Below, piece by piece: positions 14,103 to 19,145 of a stretch of 19,145 bases of DNA (its first letter is position 1; the number at the start of each line of letters is the position of its first letter). Location of the stretch: contig JACJZS010000005.1 in assembly GCA_020635515.1 (NCBI GenBank), positions 115,001-134,145 on the forward strand, given 5' to 3'. The position numbers were made by a program, and so were the translations under genes. The DNA is from Flavobacteriales bacterium (lineage in GTDB: Bacteria > Bacteroidota > Bacteroidia > Flavobacteriales > Weeksellaceae). The notes beneath the pieces are model-generated. The model worked only from the letters and a program-made list of their open reading frames with translations. It was not told the DNA's origin and searched no databases.

Positions 14103-15065
14103 TTATTCAGGAAGGTAAAGTATATTGTCTTTATATGTTCCTTCATAATTGTTCTTAATGACTTTAAACCCATCGTCAAAAAAAATTTTATCGTAAATGG
14201 GTTCTAATAGTTCTTTATTTTCTGAAACATTATATAGACCAAATTTATTTTGTTTGTTAACCAAAATTAAAAATATATTGTTATTGTACACTTCCATTTT
14301 AATGTCCTTATATTCACAATCTACAACTATTTGTCCCTTATTGTTTGCAAATCCAATAGAATCATTTTTGCTAAGTATAATTCCTAATAAATATTTAGTG
14401 TTGTGACTCGATTCATTAAAGTAAGTCAATTTTTTTATGCTTACTTCAGGGTCCGAATTAAATATACTTTCAGATAACCTTTTATTAAAACTAATGGGAA
14501 GTATCCAATTTTCTTTTTTAAAATTGTCATCATACTCTTTTAAAATTCGAATATCTTCTTTTTCTATTAATTTTGCTGAATTATTTTTCTTTTGAACTTT
14601 ACTAAAAGATTCAATTTCACCAGAGGTGGAATTAATAAGATAATCCGTTTCAGGAATTCTAAAAAAGGTGTTGTTTTTTATAAATTCAATACTGCTAATA
14701 ACTTTATTATAATCAATTGAACAGAGCTTTTTCTTTAATTTTAAATTATAAAAAATAGTTCCTCCAGTATCTCTATAGAGTGCTATGTCATTATTTAAAT
14801 ACTGTGTAGGAAAACCCATTTTATCAAAGATTATTTCTTCTCCAAGACTGTTCAAAATACCACTTACTTCACCTTTTTTGAAATAAAAATAGCTTGATTC
14901 AATAGTAAATAAAGGTCTTAAATAAGTATAAATAGGTTCAGTAATTTTTTCATTAATATTATTTGTCAAACCATATTTATTCAAATCGATTTGTTTGTAA
15001 ATAGCACTTTGACCAAAACTTAAATTTTGTATTATTAAAAAAATTATTATTGTGTATCTCTTCAT
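14103..15065 (-). CDS. Exported WG-repeat-like protein
   Basis: This 320-residue protein has an N-terminal signal peptide (TIIIFLIIQNLSFG, cut near residue 19-20) that would place it in the periplasm or outside. WG/KWG-type repeats (beta-hairpins of the form GF-x-N-x-KG-x-I/V-V-x-x-x-Y/F-x-x) are clearest toward the C-terminus: SIGFANNKGQIVVDCEYKDI and NKFGLYNVSENKELLEPIYD. The first half shows weaker versions (GILNSLGEEIIFDKMGF). WG-repeat proteins are common in Bacteroidota and are thought to mediate binding; the ligand is unknown. The start ATG lies about 18 nt from the cassette core, and it is the sole gene of its cassette. Confidence 0.8.
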   Translation of the reverse strand: MKRYTIIIFLIIQNLSFGQSAIYKQIDLNKYGLTNNINEKITEPIYTYLRPLFTIESSYFYFKKGEVSGILNSLGEEIIFDKMGFPTQYLNNDIALYRDTGGTIFYNLKLKKKLCSIDYNKVISSIEFIKNNTFFRIPETDYLINSTSGEIESFSKVQKKNNSAKLIEKEDIRILKEYDDNFKKENWILPISFNKRLSESIFNSDPEVSIKKLTYFNESSHNTKYLLGIILSKNDSIGFANNKGQIVVDCEYKDIKMEVYNNNIFLILVNKQNKFGLYNVSENKELLEPIYDKIFFDDGFKVIKNNYEGTYKDNILYLPE

Positions 15066-15081
15066 TTCTTAAATTGCAACC

Positions 15082-15204
15082 AACGGTGAAGTGTAAGCGA
15101 AGTGCGGGATTAAAAGGCACTCACTTTCAACCTTGCCGAATGTTTGGTAAATATACAAACTTTTCAATTTATCACTTTCGCCCGCATTTTGCTTACACCT
15201 TGTT
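15082..15204 (-). repeat. attC-like cassette junction, type A (3' end of the Cas9-fragment cassette)
   Basis: The 123-bp junction has arms GTGTAAGCGAAGTGCGGG (about 15091-15108) and CCCGCATTTTGCTTACAC (about 15181-15198) with one mismatch. The right core GTTGGTGGC matches the 5' end of the Cas9-fragment cassette; the left core starts the WG-repeat cassette. Confidence 0.8.
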
Positions 15205-15218
15205 GGTGGCTGGCGTTT

Positions 15219-15572
15219 TCATTTTTCGTCTTTGTCTTGGTGAAATATTGTTAATAAGGTTAATAATGCCGTCAAAGATATATTTAACCAAAATTGCCAA
15301 TTTTTTGTGTCCGTAATTGTCAGTATGAAAGTCAAGGTACTAATGAAAGTCAAACCAAATAAAAATGGTTTTGACAAAACATAGTGTTTAATCAGATTTG
15401 ACTTAATCGTTAGTTTTTGTCTAAAGGTTACAATTCTACCTTTTCTATTTTTTTCTGTTTGGGTTGTTGGAAAAATTCTTGCTCCGCAATCAACAATAGA
15501 ATTTGTTTCAGTATCAACTATTGCCCAACCAATTGAGTTTGTCCCTAAATCTAATCCAAGTATTTTGCTCAT
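15219..15572 (-). CDS. Cas9 RuvC-I N-terminal fragment fused to two transmembrane helices
   Basis: This is a 117-residue protein. Residues 1-36 read like the first strand-helix of type II-C Cas9: KILGLDLGTNSIGWAIVD, with Asp8 at the position of the RuvC-I catalytic Asp, then SIVDCGARIFP, matching the conserved G(V/A)RIFP of Cas9. Residues 37-58 (TEKNRKGRIVTFRQKLTIKS) resemble the start of the Arg-rich bridge helix but with fewer arginines. The protein then leaves Cas9 altogether for two hydrophobic helices (about 68-86 and 93-110) and a charged tail. HNH, RuvC-II/III, REC and PI domains are absent, so it cannot cleave DNA as Cas9 does. Its ATG starts one base after the stop of the upstream membrane-protein gene, implying coupled translation. 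Actin-like ATPases also have GIDLGT, but the WAIVD and GARIFP parts favour Cas9. The role is unknown. Confidence 0.8.
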   Translation of the reverse strand: MSKILGLDLGTNSIGWAIVDTETNSIVDCGARIFPTTQTEKNRKGRIVTFRQKLTIKSNLIKHYVLSKPFLFGLTFISTLTFILTITDTKNWQFWLNISLTALLTLLTIFHQDKDEK

Positions 15573-15573
15573 A

Positions 15574-15822
15574 TTAGTTTGTTTTTATAATTCTATTTTT
15601 AAAAGTTAAAAGTCCAACGATAGCTAAGATACAAAACGTAATTATGATTTTCATAATCGAAATTGTCGTACACAAGTTTTGTCCTGATACTAATGAAATG
15701 CAGTCATCCATATTTTCAGTCTCATATTTCAAGCTAACCATTGTATTAACAATTCCAAAAAGTAAAACTGGAATTATCAAAATTATTATGGTTAATATGG
15801 TATAAAATATGGTCCTTTTCAA
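15574..15822 (-). CDS. Small two-helix membrane protein encoded with the Cas9 fragment
   Basis: This 82-residue protein has hydrophobic segments at about 4-28 (TIFYTILTIIILIIPVLLFG) and 55-76 (ISIMKIIITFCILAIVGLLT), separated by a polar loop with two cysteines (DDCISLVSGQNLC) that would face the periplasm if the N-terminus is cytoplasmic. The start appears to be TTG at 15822, since no in-frame ATG lies between the cassette core and the first helix; the start is thus uncertain. The stop is one base before the ATG of the Cas9-fragment gene, so the two are probably made together and may interact in the membrane. I do not recognise the family. Confidence 0.65.
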   Translation of the reverse strand: MKRTIFYTILTIIILIIPVLLFGIVNTMVSLKYETENMDDCISLVSGQNLCTTISIMKIIITFCILAIVGLLTFKNRIIKTN

Positions 15823-15863
15823 AGTTCGTTTGGTTTGTCGGGTGTCGTTCTACGCTTGCCACC

Positions 15864-15988
15864 AACGGTCTCGTATAACCGTCAGTTACGGTTTTAAAGT
15901 TAATGATTTTCGGTTAAGCACTGACGTTAGCAATTCCGAGTGGATTCTGACGTAGTCGAATCCGCCGTAATTGCGGTTATACATTGTT
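15864..15988 (-). repeat. attC-like cassette junction, type B
   Basis: This 125-bp junction is of the type described at 12180, with arms GTATAACCG-TCA-GTTACGG and CCGTAATTGCGGTTATAC and the inner hairpin GGATTC..GAATCC. The right core GTTGTAACAC belongs to the small lipoprotein cassette; the left core starts the Cas9-fragment cassette. Confidence 0.85.
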
Positions 15989-15999
15989 GTAACACGTTT

Positions 16000-16482
16000 T
16001 TATTCTGTTGTTTTTCTGACAAATTGCAATGTTTTTCCGTTTGTTAATTCGATTGAAATAGTGTCATTTTCTATTTTTTTCAGCGTCTTTCTTTCGTTCC
16101 GTTTTTCAAAAGTCAAATTATACATCAAGGTATTAGCTGTATCATAAACACGAGCTGTATAAGGTAAACTATCCATTTTTTCCAATTGTCCATAAATTGA
16201 TGATTTTACTTTTCGGACAACATTATCTTTACTTAAATCATAGTTTGGATTTACTTTTATTACAGTTGCTAATCCGTTCTCTTTTTCGTGAATAAATTCA
16301 TAATAATAACCAGTTTTGATATGTAAGTCCGTTTCGTTATTAAATTCAATTCGAGTGTAAGCAAGTCCGTCGTGTGGCAATTCAGTTCCGATAAATTTGT
16401 ATTCGTGAAAATGTCCTGGTGGACAACCCATTAAAGTAAAACAGGTTAAAATCAGAAGTGATATTTTAATTTTTGATTTCAA
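16000..16482 (-). CDS. Small lipoprotein of unknown function
   Basis: This 160-residue protein has a type II signal peptide ending TLMGC (lipidated Cys20) followed by PPGHFHEY, with no acidic retention or export motif. The mature part (residues 21-160) is beta-rich with alternating polar and hydrophobic residues (YTRIEFNNETDLHIKTGYYY, ISIELTNGKTLQFVRK), suggesting a small beta-sandwich or barrel. The frame begins with TTG at 16482; no ATG is available between the cassette core and the signal peptide. I do not recognise the family. It is the sole gene of its cassette, with no visible promoter. Confidence 0.75.
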   Translation of the reverse strand: MKSKIKISLLILTCFTLMGCPPGHFHEYKFIGTELPHDGLAYTRIEFNNETDLHIKTGYYYEFIHEKENGLATVIKVNPNYDLSKDNVVRKVKSSIYGQLEKMDSLPYTARVYDTANTLMYNLTFEKRNERKTLKKIENDTISIELTNGKTLQFVRKTTE

Positions 16483-16510
16483 TTTGCGTACAGTTTGGTA
16501 AATGTGTTAC

Positions 16511-16634
16511 AACGGTTCGTATAACCGTCAGTTACGGGTTAATATGCGTTAGTTTTCGGTTTGGCACAGACGTTAGCAATTCCGAGTGGATTCGGACGTA
16601 TTCGAATCCGCCGTAATTGCGGTTATACATTGTT
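16511..16634 (-). repeat. attC-like cassette junction, type B
   Basis: The 124-bp type B junction has an inner hairpin that reads GGATTCGGACGTATTCGAATCC here, so its apical pairing differs slightly from the other copies. The right core GTTGGCAACTGGGC belongs to the 215-residue protein cassette; the left core starts the small lipoprotein cassette. Confidence 0.85.
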
Positions 16635-16649
16635 GGCAACTGGGCTTTT

Positions 16650-17297
16650 TCACTTTTTAAGTCCATCATAAATTTCACTCAATTTAATTTTTTCGTGTTT
16701 CCATTGCTCAACCACGATTAGAACAATTTTGCTTACTTCCATCATTGTTTTTGAAAAGTCCAGTTTTTCTTCGATTGTAAAATTTCCTGAACCTCCAATT
16801 ACTACCTGCATACTCAAATCTTTTATCTTTTCCCTCGTTATTGTTGGGAAGAAATGTCTATCGCTAAAATGTATATAACCACAAGTCTTTTCGTAAACTT
16901 CTTTAATTCCAGAAAAGTAGTTTTCCAGCTTTTTTGCTAAATAATTATCGGTCAGCTTTTTTCCGTCAATATCCGTGTAATCTCGAATTGCTTTTCCGTC
17001 AATAAAGTGTTCTGCAAAATCGCTTGAATTTTCCACCAATGTCGATGCAAAAAATCTCAGAGCATTGTCCAATTGTAGTCGAACAAGCGATACAGCAGTT
17101 AAATAATTATCTGCTTTTGCTAAAGTCAGATATCCTTTAATCAATGATATCGCTCTATTATTAATCGATAAAGCAACAAAATCAAGTGTAAAAAGTTTGT
17201 TGTTTCCAGCCTTCATAATTCGCTCAGAACTTTTTATAAATTCATTTTCGAAGTCCGAAATTTGGTCTAAAATGTTATTTAAATATTCTTCACTCAC
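16650..17297 (-). CDS. Alpha-helical protein of unknown function, possibly HEPN/DUF5677-like
   Basis: This 215-residue protein is almost wholly helical with no signal peptide or membrane segment. It starts with GTG at 17297. A long amphipathic helix pair (residues 45-85: INNRAISLIKGYLTLAKADN, AVSLVRLQLDNALRFFA) and a later His-containing motif (YIHFSDRHFF, about 141-150) loosely recall DUF5677-like or HEPN-fold proteins, in which an R-x(4-6)-H motif acts in RNA cleavage. The canonical spacing is not seen, so this is only a suggestion. The leader is about 33 nt with no promoter, and it is the sole gene of its cassette. Confidence 0.75.
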   Translation of the reverse strand: MSEEYLNNILDQISDFENEFIKSSERIMKAGNNKLFTLDFVALSINNRAISLIKGYLTLAKADNYLTAVSLVRLQLDNALRFFASTLVENSSDFAEHFIDGKAIRDYTDIDGKKLTDNYLAKKLENYFSGIKEVYEKTCGYIHFSDRHFFPTITREKIKDLSMQVVIGGSGNFTIEEKLDFSKTMMEVSKIVLIVVEQWKHEKIKLSEIYDGLKK

Positions 17298-17329
17298 TTA
17301 TTTGCAATGATTTTTTTTGCCTTGTTGCC

Positions 17330-17454
17330 AACGGTCTTGTATAACCGTCAGTTACGGGTTAATATGCGTTAATTTTCGGTTTAGCACTGGCATTAGCAAT
17401 TCCGAGTGGATTCGGACTTAGTCGAATCCGCCGTAATTGCGGTTATACATTGTT
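17330..17454 (-). repeat. attC-like cassette junction, type B
   Basis: The 125-bp junction has arms GTATAACCG-TCA-GTTACGG (about 17339-17358) and CCGTAATTGCGGTTATAC (about 17432-17449). The inner hairpin is GGATTCG..CGAATCC with a short ACT/AGT tip. The right core GTTGGCAACTGGC belongs to the cassette at 17467-18129; the left core starts the 215-residue protein cassette. Confidence 0.85.
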
Positions 17455-17466
17455 GGCAACTGGCTT

Positions 17467-18129
17467 TTATTCATTTTTTCCAAATTCCTTTTCGATTAAT
17501 TTTCTTAATTCCAAAATCGAAATTCCATTCTCAACACTTTTGTCGTTTTCTAAATGATAAAAATCTATGTATCCGACTTTTGTAATTGTATTGTACTCTC
17601 CAAGAATATGGTCAAGATAAAGGAATGAAAGAGCTTGATGCCTTTTTGTATCCGAGTTCATATTTCTTATGAAGACTTTGATATTTACTTTTCCCTTTTC
17701 TTTGTCCAATTCAGGTATAATTTCGATATCAGAACTTGGATATTCAATTCCGTCATAATTCAGTCCAATTTCGTCTGTTGCCTGTCTGAATTTTTTAATA
17801 ATCCAATTGTTTAATTCAGGTCTTGAATCATATAGTTTTTCAGTTGGTATAACACCTTCGGGCATTCCGTCTGGTGTTATTATTAAAACGACTTCATCTT
17901 TTTCAGTCAAGGTCATTTCTGGGAAAAGGACTGAATTATATTTTTTCATCTCTTTAGTCAATTGATTATAGATTGTATAATCTTCTTGGTCAGAGTTAAT
18001 GAAATTTTCAAGTTCAATTTTGTTTTTGGAAACCCAATTCCAAAATTTTTCTTCTTTAGATTGTCTGTTAAATAGTGAAAATCCCATTATTAAAATTATG
18101 ATTGGTATGGCGATTAATATTTTTTTCAT
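17467..18129 (-). CDS. Exported or membrane-anchored protein of unknown function
   Basis: This 220-residue protein has one N-terminal hydrophobic segment (residues 3-20, KILIAIPIIILIMGFSLF). It has no lipobox Cys and no clear cleavage site, so an uncleaved anchor is likely. The remainder is mixed alpha/beta and acidic: EEKFWNWVSKNKIELENFIN, then strands VVLIITPDGMPEG and KVNIKVFIRNM, and a C-terminal helix LELRKLIEKEFGK. It resembles small Bacteroidota proteins with a FWxWv..n start, often found in defence or cassette regions, but I cannot name the family. Sole gene of its cassette; leader about 30 nt. Confidence 0.75.
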   Translation of the reverse strand: MKKILIAIPIIILIMGFSLFNRQSKEEKFWNWVSKNKIELENFINSDQEDYTIYNQLTKEMKKYNSVLFPEMTLTEKDEVVLIITPDGMPEGVIPTEKLYDSRPELNNWIIKKFRQATDEIGLNYDGIEYPSSDIEIIPELDKEKGKVNIKVFIRNMNSDTKRHQALSFLYLDHILGEYNTITKVGYIDFYHLENDKSVENGISILELRKLIEKEFGKNE

Positions 18130-18162
18130 TCATTTCCAGTTGAGTGTTTTTAGCTTGTTGCC

Positions 18163-18286
18163 AACGGTTTGGGTATTTATGAAGGGCGGGTTTAGAAGCA
18201 CTTCCGTTTGGCTAATGTACAAAATTTGATAGAAATACTACCGTTCAAATTATGCACTTTCGCCCGCCTTTCATAAATACTATGTT
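18163..18286 (-). repeat. attC-like cassette junction, type E
   Basis: The 124-bp junction has arms GGGTATTTATGAAGGGCGGG (about 18171-18190) and CCCGCCTTTCATAAATAC (about 18263-18280), pairing over 17 bp with few mismatches. The right core GTTGGCTGCC belongs to the DinB cassette; the left core starts the cassette at 17467-18129. Confidence 0.8.
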
Positions 18287-18295
18287 GGCTGCCGT

Positions 18296-18640
18296 TTAAT
18301 TTGTTTCGATATATTCTGATTGTCCTTTTTCGTCTTGATTTGTCAACCATTGCCAATTTAAGTTCAACTTTATTTTCCCTTGTTCCGTCAATGTTATGGT
18401 TGCCATTGCTTTTCCAGCTTTTAGTTCATTTTCTGTTGTCAGGCATTGGTAAAGCATATCTAATTTATCTCCTTGTAAGCTGGCAATTATTTTCCCATAT
18501 TTTATACTACCTCCAAAATAGTCTGCCGTAACCAAGTTTCCATCTTGTTTATATTTAAAAACCGTTTCAGAGTTTACTTGTCCGTTTTCTGTGTTTTGGA
18601 TAAGTAAAAATGTTTTGTTATTGAAGTCAAATTCTGTCAT
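18296..18640 (-). CDS. Small soluble beta-rich protein ('N-acetylglutamate synthase-like' in databases)
   Basis: This 114-residue protein has the pattern F-x-N-K-x-F/L-L-I-QNTENGQVNSETVF, TADYFGGSIKYGKI, LDMLYQCL, and a C-terminal LNWQWLTNQDEKGQSEYIE. It recalls a family of about 110-residue proteins often labelled N-acetylglutamate synthase without support; the lack of any GNAT or kinase motif argues against that activity. It follows the DinB-like gene with a 3-nt gap and shares its cassette. There is no signal peptide or membrane segment. The role is unknown. Confidence 0.75.
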   Translation of the reverse strand: MTEFDFNNKTFLLIQNTENGQVNSETVFKYKQDGNLVTADYFGGSIKYGKIIASLQGDKLDMLYQCLTTENELKAGKAMATITLTEQGKIKLNLNWQWLTNQDEKGQSEYIETN

Positions 18641-18643
18641 AAT

Positions 18644-19099
18644 TTACTGCTCTAATGCAATTTTTATTTGGTTAATATGTCCTTGATTATGCAAAGCAAC
18701 TTTTTCAAATTCATCTTTTAAAGTCCTTAGTCCTGTTTCATTATGAACAAATTCCTTGTTCCAAAAGTTGTCGTAATATTGGTCAATCAGTTCATAATTT
18801 AGGTTTCTGCATAATTCGTAAATCACTTTTTTATTTCCTAAATCGACACTATGGTAATTAAATGCCATATTCCAATCGTCTTGATTAAATGCCCAAATTA
18901 CTTGTTTGGGTTCTGCAATTATTTTTTTCAACCGACCATAAAATAAAATTTCAGTGTCTGTCAAATGGTGCAAAATTTGTCTGATATTCCACTTCCCTTG
19001 TCCATAACTTTTTGATAGTTTTTCGTTTGTCAGGTCAAAGAAATTTTTAGTTTCATCTTTTGTAACGTCAAGTAATTTTAATAAATCTGTTTTATCCAT
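18644..19099 (-). CDS. DinB-like metal-binding protein
   Basis: This 151-residue protein folds as the DinB/YfiT four-helix bundle. The family signature is present: WNIRQILHHLTDTE near residues 37-50 (His44/His45) and HNQGHINQI near 137-145 (His137, His141). Together these give the three His ligands of the metal site seen in bacillithiol/mycothiol-type S-transferases and related enzymes. The length is normal. It is the first gene of a two-gene cassette, about 40 nt after the core, with no clear promoter. A thiol-transferase or detoxification role is possible from the family; the substrate is unknown. Confidence 0.88.
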   Translation of the reverse strand: MDKTDLLKLLDVTKDETKNFFDLTNEKLSKSYGQGKWNIRQILHHLTDTEILFYGRLKKIIAEPKQVIWAFNQDDWNMAFNYHSVDLGNKKVIYELCRNLNYELIDQYYDNFWNKEFVHNETGLRTLKDEFEKVALHNQGHINQIKIALEQ

Positions 19100-19139
19100 T
19101 TTCAGTCGTTATGTTTGCTGTGTTCGGTAAATGGCAGCC

Positions 19140-19145
19140 AACGGG
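19140..19145 (-). repeat. Left edge of a further attC-like junction, cut by the window end
   Basis: AACGGG at the very edge, preceded by GGCAGCC, is the start of the next junction. The gene-strand cassette start GTTGGCTGCC(A)TTTA matches the cassette's other end (GTTGGCTGCCGTTTA at 18284), so the array continues beyond the window. Confidence 0.75.

Noticed and set aside
15219..15572. Functional Cas9 or an IscB/TnpB-type nuclease
   Set aside because: Only the first ~60 residues resemble Cas9. HNH, RuvC-II/III and PAM-interacting parts are missing and the rest is membrane helices.
18296..18640. N-acetylglutamate synthase
   Set aside because: Similar small proteins bear that label, but no acetyltransferase or kinase motif is present and the protein is only 114 residues.

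Overview
The window looks like part of a Bacteroidota (most likely flavobacterial) genome. It is AT-rich. Its lipoproteins carry a Cys-Ser-Ser-Asp-Asp export signal, two upstream regions contain the Bacteroidota -7 box (TAnnTTTG), and several proteins (NgoPII-type R-M, flavobacterial-style Cas9 N-terminus, WG-repeat protein) fit that group. No rRNA, tRNA or CRISPR array is visible.

Layout: positions 1-1207 are the right-hand part of an IS3-family insertion sequence whose transposase gene carries a frameshift. From about 1300 to the right edge the window is a dense, single-orientation array of gene cassettes. Every gene is on the minus strand. Every one to three genes are separated by a palindromic junction repeat, usually 122-127 bp, which begins (plus strand) with AACGG and ends with GTT. 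Sixteen junctions are seen, counting the partial one at the right edge. In the gene-sense direction each junction ends ...CCG^TTR and begins YAAC-AWT-stem. The first ~10-15 bases of each cassette are the reverse complement of its last bases, and they differ from cassette to cassette. This is the logic of integron cassettes and attC sites (R''/R' pairing after circularisation). However, the cores do not match the classical GTTRRRY, the spacers are asymmetric (about 3 and 6 nt), and no integrase gene lies in the window, so I call the sites attC-like.

Cargo, in gene-sense order from the right edge: DinB-like protein plus a small beta-rich protein (18296-19099); an exported unknown protein (17467-18129); an alpha-helical unknown (16650-17297); a small lipoprotein (16000-16482); a two-gene cassette with a small membrane protein and a remarkable 117-residue protein made of a Cas9 RuvC-I N-terminus fused to two membrane helices (15219-15822); a WG-repeat exported protein (14103-15065); a pentapeptide-like membrane protein (12316-13737); a complete GGCC-type R-M system with its own XRE regulator, promoter and operator (9882-12093); a sigma factor / YceI / Met-rich membrane protein cassette (7968-9680); an Mrr-like nuclease (6849-7670); two membrane proteins (5548-6633 and 4892-5326); a large lipoprotein (2910-4661); a cassette with no convincing gene (2230-2632); and a methyltransferase (1436-2071).

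A second layer lies on top of the array: a GC-rich 143-nt two-hairpin element is present in four nearly identical copies, always inserted at the same place in a junction, immediately beside the CCG|TT core. One copy has a compensated base-pair change in its 18-bp stem. A fifth copy survives only as its last 14 nt, apparently after a deletion that also removed the neighbouring core. These elements, the nested palindromes in two junctions, and the GNA/GNRA-type hairpin loops on the plus strand (the bottom strand in integron terms) suggest DNA that acts as folded single strands.
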